DNA from: Pseudomonas syringae
Lineage (GTDB): Bacteria; Pseudomonadota; Gammaproteobacteria; Pseudomonadales; Pseudomonadaceae
Assembly: GCF_001698815.1 (NCBI RefSeq)
Contig: NZ_LGSI01000068.1
Coordinates: 186,001-250,000 of the forward strand
Reading direction: 5' to 3'
Length of the DNA stretch: 64,000 nt
Below, one piece after another: positions 8,326-17,235 of this stretch; the stretch's first letter is position 1; the number at the start of each line of letters is the position of its first letter. A program made the position numbers and the translations under genes. Below the pieces are notes generated by a model. That model did not search any database. It was not told the origin of the DNA and worked only from the letters and a program-made list of their open reading frames with translations.

Positions 8326-8347
8326 CCGCTCCGGAGGGCCGGAGCGG
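8326..8347 (-). terminator. Hairpin after the glycine-zipper gene
   Basis: CCGCTCCGG / CCGGAGCGG, a perfect 9-bp stem with a 4-base loop, 13 bases downstream of the minus-strand stop. No T run follows, so it is a candidate only. Confidence 0.5.
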
Positions 8348-8359
8348 ACAAGCTACCGA

Positions 8360-8776
8360 TCAGTTGCGACGATGATTACGCTTGTTCTTGTGCTTACGGG
8401 AGTGGCTTTTGTCGTTGCCACTGCTACCGAGGTTGTTACCCACTGCGCCGCCTGCCGCGCCACCCAGGCCAGCGCCGATGGTGGAGCCAGTGCTGCCGCC
8501 CAATTGGTTGCCAATCAACGAACCGCCGGCAGAACCGATGCCGCCACCAATGGCAGCCTCAGTCTTGCTGCCTTTGCGTGCGCCTACTGCACTGCCTGCA
8601 GCGCCGCCGACGCCAGCACCTACTGCCGCGCCGGTGCTGCCACCCATTTGTTGCCCAATGACATTACCCAACGCGCCGCCCAGGCCGCCGCCAATCGCTG
8701 CAGTACCGTCGCCGGCCGCCATCGCGCCTTGGGTGATCAGAAAACTCAGTGCCAATGTAGGAAAGATAAAACGCAT
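8360..8776 (-). CDS. Secreted glycine-zipper protein
   Basis: A 138-residue protein with a Sec signal peptide (MRFIFPTLALSFLITQGAMA-A) followed by about 95 residues built of GxxxG/GxxxA repeats such as GGGLGGALGN, GAGVGGAAGSAVG and GGGIGSAGGSLIGN. These are glycine-zipper segments that pack helices in or on a membrane. A basic His/Lys/Arg-rich tail (residues about 124-138) follows. Such proteins are usually outer-membrane associated. The repeated sequence also produces long spurious open frames on the opposite strand. Specific function is unknown. Confidence 0.8.
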   Translation of the reverse strand: MRFIFPTLALSFLITQGAMAAGDGTAAIGGGLGGALGNVIGQQMGGSTGAAVGAGVGGAAGSAVGARKGSKTEAAIGGGIGSAGGSLIGNQLGGSTGSTIGAGLGGAAGGAVGNNLGSSGNDKSHSRKHKNKRNHRRN

Positions 8777-8957
8777 GCCGTGAACCTCAAAAATACACTG
8801 CGCGTAGTGGCGTCCTGATGGCTACCACTGTACAGGCCGCCACTTTACCACCAACTGATCGCAAGGCATGTCCGATCAGATGGAATACCTGAAATGCTGG
8901 CATTGATGCTTAACTGAACGGCCAACCGCCTTCAATGGCGGCCGGCAAATCCACCCG

Positions 8958-11624
8958 TTAGTGACCCAGCAAAGGCTTGAGAAATGGCGCGGTACGACTT
9001 TTCTTGACCTTGGCTACGGTTGCCGGAGTGCCGCTGGCAACGATGCGGCCACCTTCGTCACCCGCACCCGGGCCTATATCGATGACCCAATCACTCTGCG
9101 CAACGACACGCATCTCGTGTTCGACCACGATTACGGTATTGCCGGCATCCACCAGCGTGTTGAGTTGTATGAGCAGCCGATCAACGTCGGTTGGGTGAAG
9201 ACCTGTGGTGGGTTCATCCAGAACGTATAACGTCGCGCCGCGTTGCGTGCGCTGCAACTCGGTTGCCAGTTTGATGCGCTGCGCTTCGCCACCGGACAAT
9301 TCAGTTGCCGGCTGGCCTAATCGAAGATAGCCCAGGCCGATATCGCGCAGCACTTCGAGGGCGCGAAGCACTGTCGGCTCACCCGCGAACTGAATCACAG
9401 CCTGGTCGACAGTCAGTTGCAGGACCTGCGCGATGTTCAGCCCTTGCCAGGTCACCGTCAGCGTCTGCGGGTTATAGCGGGCGCCATGACACGTCGGGCA
9501 GGGCGCGTAGACGCTGGGCATGAACAGCAATTCAACGCTGACAAAGCCTTCTCCTTCACAGATGGGGCAGCGGCCCTTGGCGACGTTAAAGGAAAACTGA
9601 CCGGCATCGTACCCTTCGCGTCGAGCCTGGGGTGTTGCAGCAAAGATTTTCCGGACCTGATCAAACAACCCCGTATACGTCGCCAGATTGGAGCGTGGCG
9701 TACGCCCGATCGGTTTCTGATCGACCTGCACCAGACGACGAATCCCTTCAAGCCCTTCGATGACTCTGCCGTCGCTGGTTTGCGGTGCGTCATCTTCAAG
9801 GCTGGGTGTTTCCTGGGCTTGATCCTGAGCGGGACGCCCCAGATACGCGCCTACCAGTTCCAGGAGTGCGTGACTGACCAGGCTGGATTTTCCAGAGCCT
9901 GAAATTCCCGTCACTGCGGTAAAGCAGCCAAGCGGGAATTCGGCACTGAGGTCGTTCAGGTTATTTCGCGTAATACCTTCCAGGCGTAACCAGCCTGAAG
10001 GTTCGCGTCTGGCGTGGGCCTGGGGTTGGTGCTCGGCAAACAGGTGCAGCCGAGTCTGCGAGGCCTCGACTTCGACAAGCCCCGCAGGAGGGCCGCTGTA
10101 TAGAATACGTCCACCTTGTTCACCCGCAGCCGGGCCGACATCTATGAGCCAGTCGGCCCTGCGCATGGTTTCCAGATCATGTTCCACGACAAATAACGAG
10201 TTGCCCGCGGCCTTCAGACGTTGCAGAGCGCTGAACAACGCTTCGCCGTCAGCCGGGTGCAAGCCTGCGGACGGCTCATCGAGCACATAGATCACGCCAA
10301 ACAGTTGCGAGCCCAGTTGGGTGGCCAGGCGCAGGCGCTGCAATTCTCCGGATGACAGCGTCGGGGTGCTGCGATCCAGGGAAAGATAACCTAGGCCCAG
10401 TTCGGTCAGGGTGCTGACTCTGGCCAGCAGATCCTCGGCAATACGTTGCGCCGCCAGACGCTTTTCGATGGAAAGGCTGGGCGTCAGTCTTACGTCCGGG
10501 GCCGCCGAGTGGTCAGATTTGCCTTGGGCAGCGCGCTGTTTACGGGTCCGTTTGGACTCCTCGGGAGTAAGGGCTTCACCTTCGCCGAGGTTCTGGGCCA
10601 GGAATTTCTCGTCAGCCACCGGCTTCAACACCTGAGCCAGCTGCAATAACGGCATCCGCGACAGCTCGCCGATATCCAGGCCGGCAAAGGTGACCGACAG
10701 CGCCGCGCGGGTGAGGCGTTTACCGTCACACAGCGAGCACGGGCTGCCGATCATGAATTGCGCCACACGCTTCTTCATCAGCGCGCTTTGCGAATGGCTG
10801 AACGTGTGCAGCACATAGCGCCGGGCGCCGGTAAACGTCCCTTGATAGCTCGGCTCGAGTTTGCGTTTGAGCGCGACTCGGGTTTCTTCCGGCGTCAGGC
10901 CTGCGTAGACCGGAACCGTTGGCTGCTCGTCGGTAAACAGAATCCAGTCGCGCTGTTTTTTAGGCAGCTCGCGCCACGGAATATCCACGTCGTAACCCAT
11001 GGTGACGAGAATGTCGCGCAGGTTCTGGCCCTGCCACGCGGTCGGCCACGAGGCGATGGCGCGCTGGCGAATAGTCAGCGAGTCATCTGGCACCATCGTT
11101 TGCTCTGTAACTTCGTAAACCCGGCCCAGCCCGTGGCATTGCGGACACGCACCCTGCGGGGTATTAGGTGAAAAATCCTCGGCGTAGAGCATCGGTTGGC
11201 CGGGTGGATAACTGCCGGCACGGGAGTAGAGCATGCGAATCAAGCTTGAAAGCGTTGTCACACTGCCCACTGAAGACCGGGCGCTGGGCGAACCTCGTTG
11301 TTGCTGCAGCGCCACAGCGGGCGGCAACCCTTCGATGGAATCCACATCCGGCACGCCGACCTGATCAATCAAGCGCCTGGCATACGGCGCCACCGATTCG
11401 AAGTAACGACGCTGTGCCTCGGCATACAAGGTCGAGAAGGCCAATGACGATTTGCCGGACCCCGAGACGCCGGTGAACACCACCAGTGCATCACGGGGTA
11501 TATCGACATCGACGTTCTTCAGATTGTGCTCGCGCGCGCCCCGCACCCGGACGAAGCCTGTGTGATTCGCTATCGCCAGAGGAGACAGGGCGTGGTTGTC
11601 TGGCGTATTGCGCTGTGAAGTCAT
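8958..11624 (-). CDS. UvrA-like excinuclease ABC ATPase (paralogue, UvrA2 type)
   Basis: Tandem ABC ATPase of 888 residues with the UvrA plan. The first half has Walker A GVSGSGKSS (about 50-58), signature LSSGELQRLRLA and Walker B VIYVLDEPSAGLHP. The second half has GISGSGKSS, LSGGEAQRIKLA and TLYVLDEPTTGLHP. Zinc-finger cysteines are seen at CPQCHGLG, CSLCDGKRL and the CPICEGEGF...CPTCHGARY pair. Housekeeping UvrA is about 940-970 residues, so this shorter form is probably the second UvrA of Pseudomonas, linked in the family to DNA damage tolerance or drug self-protection. It is not in an operon with other uvr genes. Confidence 0.85.
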   Translation of the reverse strand: MTSQRNTPDNHALSPLAIANHTGFVRVRGAREHNLKNVDVDIPRDALVVFTGVSGSGKSSLAFSTLYAEAQRRYFESVAPYARRLIDQVGVPDVDSIEGLPPAVALQQQRGSPSARSSVGSVTTLSSLIRMLYSRAGSYPPGQPMLYAEDFSPNTPQGACPQCHGLGRVYEVTEQTMVPDDSLTIRQRAIASWPTAWQGQNLRDILVTMGYDVDIPWRELPKKQRDWILFTDEQPTVPVYAGLTPEETRVALKRKLEPSYQGTFTGARRYVLHTFSHSQSALMKKRVAQFMIGSPCSLCDGKRLTRAALSVTFAGLDIGELSRMPLLQLAQVLKPVADEKFLAQNLGEGEALTPEESKRTRKQRAAQGKSDHSAAPDVRLTPSLSIEKRLAAQRIAEDLLARVSTLTELGLGYLSLDRSTPTLSSGELQRLRLATQLGSQLFGVIYVLDEPSAGLHPADGEALFSALQRLKAAGNSLFVVEHDLETMRRADWLIDVGPAAGEQGGRILYSGPPAGLVEVEASQTRLHLFAEHQPQAHARREPSGWLRLEGITRNNLNDLSAEFPLGCFTAVTGISGSGKSSLVSHALLELVGAYLGRPAQDQAQETPSLEDDAPQTSDGRVIEGLEGIRRLVQVDQKPIGRTPRSNLATYTGLFDQVRKIFAATPQARREGYDAGQFSFNVAKGRCPICEGEGFVSVELLFMPSVYAPCPTCHGARYNPQTLTVTWQGLNIAQVLQLTVDQAVIQFAGEPTVLRALEVLRDIGLGYLRLGQPATELSGGEAQRIKLATELQRTQRGATLYVLDEPTTGLHPTDVDRLLIQLNTLVDAGNTVIVVEHEMRVVAQSDWVIDIGPGAGDEGGRIVASGTPATVAKVKKSRTAPFLKPLLGH

Positions 11625-11693
11625 CGTCCAGCCTTGTACAAATTAATAAACGGGCGAAACCCCGAACGTCAGTGTATGTGCGAGAGGGACCGC

Positions 11694-11876
11694 TCAGCGA
11701 GGGCCGGCCGAATCCGGCACTTTAGGGGTATGGCCCTGGTCATCGTGATCGCCGCCGGTTTGCTCTTCCTCGTGGCGGGTTTCCTCGGTGCGTTGTTGGT
11801 GATCAGCGATGTCGGCCGGGCTTGCATCGGGGTCGTTGATGTTGTCGCCGCGAACAGTGCGTTTGTCATGTGCCAT
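11694..11876 (-). CDS. Small acidic/polar hypothetical protein
   Basis: A 60-residue, highly charged and probably disordered protein (MAHDKRTVRGDNIND..., EETRHEEEQTGGDHDDQGH) without hydrophobic segments. AAGGAGA lies 8 bases upstream of the ATG at 11876, which supports translation. No family is recognised with confidence. Confidence 0.55.
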   Translation of the reverse strand: MAHDKRTVRGDNINDPDASPADIADHQQRTEETRHEEEQTGGDHDDQGHTPKVPDSAGPR

Positions 11877-11960
11877 CGGAAATGTCTCCTTGAGTGGATA
11901 TGACTACGATCCGGCAACGGGCCGGATCGTTCAGTCCATATCTGCGACCTCAGGGGCACA

Positions 11961-12701
11961 CTACGTCTTGGTCGACTTGTCCAGCCTGCGAAAACTCACC
12001 ACCCAGACCCAGGGATTTTCATTCCATGAATCATTGCCATGCAAGCGTTGCCAATACAGAGCGAACGCAATCACCGCCGTGATACTCATGCCGGTGCTGG
12101 GATGGGGAAGGTGATTGACGAAATACGTGTGGACACCGTCGTGCATGGGTGAAAAACCCTCCGCTCGCGCCTGTTCATCGGTGATGTCACGCAAGCGCTC
12201 GATGCGTACATCAGTGACCTCCAGGTCAACCCGTGAAGCGCGTCGGGGCATGAACAGACTGGGCCGCAGCCACCACGTCGGGGCAGGATCGGTGCGTGAG
12301 GTCTTGATGTAGTTCGCCGGTTCGCTAACGCAATAATCGCGGCCGGATTCGAGGGTCATATCGATAAAGCGCCAGTCATTACGGCCGCTTTTTTTATTGG
12401 GATGCATTTCCCATCGACCAAAAGCGTAAAAAGCCTCCTTGAGCCAGAGCGTGGTGCCCGGTTGGCCATAAGGACAAAGCTCTGCGGTGCCTTCCGCGTA
12501 ATCACTTTTCAGATCAAGTTGAGCCGGGCTATCGCTTGATCCCTGTTGCATACCGCTTGCGCAGTGCGCCTCAGGCCCGGCCTGATCCTTCTCAACCAGG
12601 CGCCGCAGAGGGAATTTAACGATGCGACGAGTTACGTTTTTTTTGCCTGCCAGAATCGCATTGACCATGGGGGCACTAAAGATAATAGGGCGTTCAGTCA
12701 C
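11961..12701 (-). CDS. ASCH-type / phage-like hypothetical protein
   Basis: A 246-residue soluble protein. The opening PIIFSAPMVNAILAGKKNVTRRIVKFP and the later GQPGTTLWLKEAF, RVDLEVTDVRIERLRDITDEQARAEGF and NPWVWVVSFRRL are characteristic of a PUA/ASCH-fold family often found in phages and prophages and linked to RNA or modified-base binding. There are no other phage genes around it apart from a small XRE regulator 277 bp away, so it is probably a resident stray gene. The exact role is unknown. Confidence 0.65.
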   Translation of the reverse strand: MTERPIIFSAPMVNAILAGKKNVTRRIVKFPLRRLVEKDQAGPEAHCASGMQQGSSDSPAQLDLKSDYAEGTAELCPYGQPGTTLWLKEAFYAFGRWEMHPNKKSGRNDWRFIDMTLESGRDYCVSEPANYIKTSRTDPAPTWWLRPSLFMPRRASRVDLEVTDVRIERLRDITDEQARAEGFSPMHDGVHTYFVNHLPHPSTGMSITAVIAFALYWQRLHGNDSWNENPWVWVVSFRRLDKSTKT

Positions 12702-12978
12702 AAGCTTTCCTTGGAGCGATAAACTACGTTTATCAAGTTTTAAGTTTCAATAGCCCTTTATTTATGACAGCAACTAACGGCTCGCTCGCCGCCAGAAAAA
12801 TGTGAAGGGTTGGGCGCTGGAACAGCCGACACTACTGTTGTAGCGTAGGAAATGGCTTATTGCCAAGTACGAATGGTCCTACGGTAATGTTTGGTATCTG
12901 GAAAGCCCAACAGACCGTTTTAATCCGCCGGTTTTTTTGAGAAACTTGCGACTCGTGATGGCGGGAGTATCCAGTTCC

Positions 12979-13347
12979 ATGAGTGAAATAGGCACAAGAC
13001 TGAGAGAAGAGCGCAAGCGCCTGGGCTTGTCCCAGCGGGAAATGGGCCAGCTGGGCGGGGTGGCTGCGAATGCTCAAGGCAAGTACGAAAGTGGTGAACG
13101 CGTGCCCAAGGCTGACTATCTGGCAGCGCTGGCGAGCATTGGTGTAGACGTCTTGTATGTATTGACCAGTCGCCGCGCCACGGGACTTGGCGTCGACAAC
13201 CTGTTCAGCCGGTTCGACAATCCTGCTGCGCAATCCGATGTTCTACTCACTGAGGTCCAGCACGCGGTCAAGCATTTCATTGCCACGATCGAGGAGTTGT
13301 CCAATACCTATGACGTCAACGTCAAGCAGAGCAACGTCGGCGCCTGA
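12979..13347 (+). CDS. XRE-family HTH regulator
   Basis: A 122-residue protein with an N-terminal Cro/C1-type HTH (IGTRLREERKRLGLSQREMGQLGG, AQGKYESGERVPKADYLAALASIG) followed by VDVLYVLTSRRA, as in the XRE protein at 7357-7746. The C-terminus is a short helical tail, perhaps for dimerisation. The ATG at 12979 is supported by GGGAG 11 bases upstream; upstream in-frame ATGs lack one. It is divergent from the ASCH-type gene across a 277-base spacer with no other gene. It is convergent with the topoisomerase gene. Targets are unknown. Confidence 0.75.
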   Translation: MSEIGTRLREERKRLGLSQREMGQLGGVAANAQGKYESGERVPKADYLAALASIGVDVLYVLTSRRATGLGVDNLFSRFDNPAAQSDVLLTEVQHAVKHFIATIEELSNTYDVNVKQSNVGA

Positions 13348-13445
13348 TGTGTGGCGAGACCGTGTCAGGAAATAATGAAAAACCAACCAACTGGCCAGTG
13401 AGCGGATGCAAACCACTCACCGGCAGCGGTACACAGGCTCCGCGC

Positions 13446-14498
13446 TCAGTCATCCTGCGCAACCAGCGCTGCGGCTTTATCCATAAGGTTTTGCAGAAAA
13501 CCTGCCAGCGCAACCTCTTCGGCGCGCAGCCCCTTGCGCTGTCGGCTGCGCGGCAGTTTGGCGAGCTCTCCCTGTAGAAAACCTTCCATGACTGCGGGAT
13601 GGATATAGCACTTGCGACAAATGGCAGGTGTATTGCCCAGCTGTCGGGAAACCGCCTTCACCATGTCGACAATATGTTTCTTCGCATCAGCCTCCGGCTC
13701 CCAATCAAGCTTGCGCAATGTCGCCAGGGCCAATGCGCTGCCTGCCCAGGTGCGATAGTCCTTGGCGGTGAAATCTGCGCCGGTCAGGCTTTGCAGATAC
13801 GCATTGATGTCCGATGAACTCACGGTATGTCGCTCGCCGTTATCGTCCAGGTACTGAAACAGGTTCTGCCCCGGCAGTTCCATGCAGCGCTTTATAACCC
13901 TGGCCAGCCGCCGGTCCGTCACACTGATCTTATGCTCCACGCCACTCTTGCCACGAAACTCGAAGAGGATCGAATTGCCGCGTACGGCAACGTGTTTGTT
14001 GCGCAGGGTGGTTAGTCCATACGAACGATTGTCCCGTGCATATTGACTGTTGCCGATGCGAATCAGGGTTGCATCGAGCAGTGAAATAACCGTCGCCATC
14101 ACCTTGTCCCGGCCAATACCCGGCTGCGCGAGTTGCGCCTCGATTTTCTTGCGCACCTTGGGCAACGCCAGACCGAACTCGACCATGCGTGAATACTTGT
14201 TCTGATCACGAACTTCCCGCCAGCGCGGGTGATAGCGATATTGTTTGCGCCCCCGTGCGTCGCGCCCGGTCGCTTGCAGATGACCCTGCGGGTCGGCGCA
14301 GATCCACACATCGGTGTAGGCGGGCGGAATCACCAGCGCATTGATGCGTGTGATTTCGGCTTCATCTTTGATCCGCTGGCCTTGCGCATCGAAATAGACG
14401 AATTTGCCCCGCAGGATCTTCCGGCTCAGGCCAACCTGGGTATCTTCAACGTAGTGCAGGTCAGAGGGAAGTTGTGCGATGACGGTGGTGTCGGGCAT
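13446..14498 (-). CDS. DNA topoisomerase IB, poxvirus-like bacterial type
   Basis: A 350-residue enzyme that relaxes supercoils through a transient 3'-phosphotyrosine link. The N-terminal domain carries GKFVYFDAQGQRI and IPPAYTDVWICADPQGHLQATGRDARGRKQYRYHPRW, a hallmark of bacterial TopIB. The catalytic domain contains IRIGNSQYARDNRSYGLTTL, KYxTWAGS-like KDYRTWAGS and the nucleophile tyrosine (about residue 298) in CRKCYIHPAV. Length matches the family (about 320-360). It stands alone, 88 bp downstream of modC on the same strand, and is probably separately transcribed. Confidence 0.9.
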   Translation of the reverse strand: MPDTTVIAQLPSDLHYVEDTQVGLSRKILRGKFVYFDAQGQRIKDEAEITRINALVIPPAYTDVWICADPQGHLQATGRDARGRKQYRYHPRWREVRDQNKYSRMVEFGLALPKVRKKIEAQLAQPGIGRDKVMATVISLLDATLIRIGNSQYARDNRSYGLTTLRNKHVAVRGNSILFEFRGKSGVEHKISVTDRRLARVIKRCMELPGQNLFQYLDDNGERHTVSSSDINAYLQSLTGADFTAKDYRTWAGSALALATLRKLDWEPEADAKKHIVDMVKAVSRQLGNTPAICRKCYIHPAVMEGFLQGELAKLPRSRQRKGLRAEEVALAGFLQNLMDKAAALVAQDD

Positions 14499-14586
14499 GG
14501 CAATCGGTCCGTAGGGCAGTTAAATCCATTGACCGCAGCCCTGCCCAGTGGTGCCGACTATTTGCAATGCCCGAGGATCCGCTTGA

Positions 14587-15675
14587 TCAGGCAAGCACTG
14601 CTACCGATTTGATTTGTGCCCATAGCTGCTGGCCTGCAGACAGCTGCAACTGGTCGCGAGAATAACGGGTGATTCGCGCGAGTAATGGCGTGCCGGCAGC
14701 ATCGAGACGTACCAACACATGTGCAGCATTGTCCGCAGCAACTTCGCTGATCACCGTGACAGGCAAGCGATTGAGGATACTGCTGTGCTCGTCCGGTTGC
14801 CGAGTGAGGCTGACGTCACGGGCCTGGATCTTGAAACGCAGCGACGTGCCGGTCGCCAGAGGCGTATGGGCGACGCGCATCACAAGATCGCTGCCGGGCA
14901 GGCGCAGGCTGAGCAATTGGTAGTCGGCATCATAGGCGCTGACTGAGCCCTGAACGACCACGCCCGCGTCGTCGCCCATGGCCAGCGGCAGGTCGAGCCT
15001 GGCCAGGGTTTCGCCAATTGGCCCGCTGGCCAAGACTCGACCTTCGCTGAGTAACACCAGATGATCGGCCAGACGCGCGACCTCATCCTGGGAGTGGCTG
15101 ACATAGAGCAAGGGGATGTCCAGCTCGTCATGCAGGCGCTCCAGATACGGCAGGATGTCACCTTTGCGTTTGGCGTCCAATGCGGCCAACGGCTCGTCGA
15201 GCAGCAGCAGGCGAGGGCTGGTCAACAGCGCCCGGGCAATGCCGACTCGCTGCCGTTCACCTCCGGAAAGTTTGTCAGGCCGACGTTCCAGCAGATGTTC
15301 AATGCCCAATAGCTGCGTGGCTTGAGTCAGGTCGATGCGGCGCTCTGCTTTGCGGATCCGCCGCATGCCGAATTCGAGATTGTCCTGCACCGACAGATGC
15401 GCAAACAGGCTTGCCTCCTGAAACACATAACCCAGTGCCCGTTTATGCGGAGGAAGAAACACGCCGTTGACGCTGTCCTGCCAGACTTCGCCGTTGATTT
15501 TTATGTAACCGCTTTGGGCTTTTTCGAGACCGGCAATGCAGCGCAGGCAAGTGGTCTTGCCTGAACCGGAATGACCGTAAAGCGCGGTGACGCCTTTGCC
15601 CGGCAGGGCCAAATCCACGTCTACGGAAAACTCCGGGTAGGCAACCTGCAAGCGCACCTGTATTTGCGACGTCAT
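14587..15675 (-). CDS. modC: Molybdate ABC transporter ATP-binding protein ModC
   Basis: A 362-residue ABC ATPase that drives molybdate import. Walker A is GHSGSGKTT (about 35-43), the signature LSGGERQRVGIARAL and Walker B LLLLDEPLAALD. About residues 290-360 form the C-terminal MOP-like oxyanion-binding domain (TGTSLRFKIQARDVSL...LLARITRYSRDQLQL) typical of ModC, which can give trans-inhibition by molybdate. It is third in modA-modB-modC, separated from modB by 3 bases. Confidence 0.93.
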   Translation of the reverse strand: MTSQIQVRLQVAYPEFSVDVDLALPGKGVTALYGHSGSGKTTCLRCIAGLEKAQSGYIKINGEVWQDSVNGVFLPPHKRALGYVFQEASLFAHLSVQDNLEFGMRRIRKAERRIDLTQATQLLGIEHLLERRPDKLSGGERQRVGIARALLTSPRLLLLDEPLAALDAKRKGDILPYLERLHDELDIPLLYVSHSQDEVARLADHLVLLSEGRVLASGPIGETLARLDLPLAMGDDAGVVVQGSVSAYDADYQLLSLRLPGSDLVMRVAHTPLATGTSLRFKIQARDVSLTRQPDEHSSILNRLPVTVISEVAADNAAHVLVRLDAAGTPLLARITRYSRDQLQLSAGQQLWAQIKSVAVLA

Positions 15676-15678
15676 CGG

Positions 15679-16359
15679 TCAGCTCCAGCCGGATTTGGTC
15701 TTGCCGCTGGAGTAGAGCGCCAGAAGAACCAGAAATGAGAACACCACCATGGCGCCCGCCAGCCAGTGGGCTTGCAGGTATTCCATGGATTCAACGTGAT
15801 CGAAGATTTGCACGGAGACCACACGGGTTTTCTCGGGAATATTGCCGCCAATCATCAATACCACGCCAAATTCGCCGACCGTGTGGGCAAATCCAAGAAT
15901 GGCGCCGGTGATGAAGCCTGGTTTGGCCAAGGGCAAAACCACACTGAAGAAGGTGTCCCATGGATTGGCCCGCAGGGTAGCGGCCACTTCCAGAGGCCGT
16001 GGGCCAATCGCCGCGAAGGCGTTTTGCAGCGGCTGCACCACGAACGGCATGGAGTACAACACCGAACCGATCACCAGCCCCGGGAAGCTGAAGGTCAGTG
16101 TGCCAATGCCCAGGTGCTGGGTGAGCTGACCCACGGCACCATTGGGCCCCAGCAGTAGCAGCAGATAGAAGCCAATGACCGTCGGTGGCAATACCAGCGG
16201 CAGCGCGACAATCGCCCCGATCGGGCCTTTGAGCCACGAGCGGGTATGCGCCAGCCACAGCGCAATGGGCGTGCCGATCACCAGCAAAATTACCGTGGTC
16301 AGCGACGCCAGTTTCAGCGTCAGCCAGATAGCAGCAAGGTCAGAGGCGTCCAGTGGCAT
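15679..16359 (-). CDS. modB: Molybdate ABC transporter permease ModB
   Basis: A 226-residue inner-membrane permease with about five or six helices. The permease EAA-like loop ATLRANPWDTFFSVVLPLAKPGFITGAILGFAHTVGEFG is clear, and GGNIPEKTRVVSVQIFDHVE is a ModB landmark. Its ATG directly follows the modA stop (TAA-ATG), so the two are translationally linked. Confidence 0.93.
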   Translation of the reverse strand: MPLDASDLAAIWLTLKLASLTTVILLVIGTPIALWLAHTRSWLKGPIGAIVALPLVLPPTVIGFYLLLLLGPNGAVGQLTQHLGIGTLTFSFPGLVIGSVLYSMPFVVQPLQNAFAAIGPRPLEVAATLRANPWDTFFSVVLPLAKPGFITGAILGFAHTVGEFGVVLMIGGNIPEKTRVVSVQIFDHVESMEYLQAHWLAGAMVVFSFLVLLALYSSGKTKSGWS

Positions 16360-17127
16360 TTACAACTGGTACCCGAACGACTTGATTACGGCCGCGGCTT
16401 TCGGGCCCTTGAGGTATTCGATCAACGCCTTGGCGGCTGCGTTGTCCTTGCCTTTGTTCAGGATGACGGCGTCCTGCTTGATAGGATCATGCAGGTCGGC
16501 CGGTACGATCCAGGCCGAACCGCTGGTGAGTTTGCCATCCTTGAAAATCTGCGAGAGCGCAACGAAACCCACCTCGGCATTGCCGGTGGAGACGAATTGG
16601 TACGCCTGCGTGATGCTCTGGCCTTCAACGATTTTCGGCTTGGTGGCGTCGGTCAGGCCCAACTTGTCGAGCACTTGAGTCGCCGCCAGACCATAAGGCG
16701 CGACCTTGGGATTAGCGATGGACAGATGTTCGAACTTATTGCCCTTGAGCACTTCACCTTTGTTGTCGACATAACCTTCCTTGGCCGACCACAGCGCCAG
16801 GGTGCCGACTGCGTAGGTGAAGCGTGAACCCTTGACGCTTTCGCCTTCCTGTTCAAGCTTGGCAGGCGTGGTGTCGTCGGCAGAGAGAAACACTTCGAAA
16901 GGCGCACCGTTCTTGATCTGGGTATAGAACTGCCCGGTTGCACCGAAAGAGGCCACCAGCTTGTGGCCGGTGTCGTGTTCGAAATCCTTGGCAATGGCCT
17001 GGATGGGCGCGGTGAAGTTGGCAGCTACGGCCACTTGTACCTCATCCGCGAAAACACTGCCCATTGCCAGTGCGGCAACCATGCCGGTCAGGGACTTGAA
17101 CGCAACACGCGTGGAGGAAAAACCCAT
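16360..17127 (-). CDS. modA: Molybdate-binding periplasmic protein ModA
   Basis: A 255-residue solute-binding protein. The signal peptide ends near GSVFA-DEVQVAVAANFTAPIQ. AANFT, the ATGQFYTQIKNGAPFEVFLSAD segment and ANPKVAPYG are typical oxyanion-contacting regions of ModA. It is the first gene of modABC, and a perfect ModE-type palindrome lies 58 bases upstream of its start. Confidence 0.93.
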   Translation of the reverse strand: MGFSSTRVAFKSLTGMVAALAMGSVFADEVQVAVAANFTAPIQAIAKDFEHDTGHKLVASFGATGQFYTQIKNGAPFEVFLSADDTTPAKLEQEGESVKGSRFTYAVGTLALWSAKEGYVDNKGEVLKGNKFEHLSIANPKVAPYGLAATQVLDKLGLTDATKPKIVEGQSITQAYQFVSTGNAEVGFVALSQIFKDGKLTSGSAWIVPADLHDPIKQDAVILNKGKDNAAAKALIEYLKGPKAAAVIKSFGYQL

Positions 17128-17184
17128 TGAACAGCTCCGAAGGCAGAGACACGATGAATGACTGGCCGGATACTACCGGCCATT

Positions 17185-17208
17185 CGCTATATATCGAAAT
17201 ATATAGCG
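17185..17208. promoter_or_regulatory. ModE-type molybdate operator upstream of modA
   Basis: CGCTATATAT-CGAA-ATATATAGCG is a perfect 10+10 inverted repeat. It matches the known ModE-box layout (CGnTATATA...TATATnnCG). It is placed to repress modABC when molybdate is sufficient. No modE gene is in this window. Confidence 0.85.
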
Positions 17209-17235
17209 TCAGGTCGTATCAGGGGAAGCGGAGTT

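Noticed and set aside
8360..8783. Repetitive plus-strand frames and possible tandem repeat or CRISPR
   Set aside because: The repetition comes from glycine-zipper codons of the minus-strand gene. There are no regular spacers. No CRISPR array was seen anywhere in the window.
12964..14498. Prophage remnant between the XRE and topoisomerase genes
   Set aside because: Apart from the XRE and ASCH-type genes, no structural, lysis or integration genes are present.
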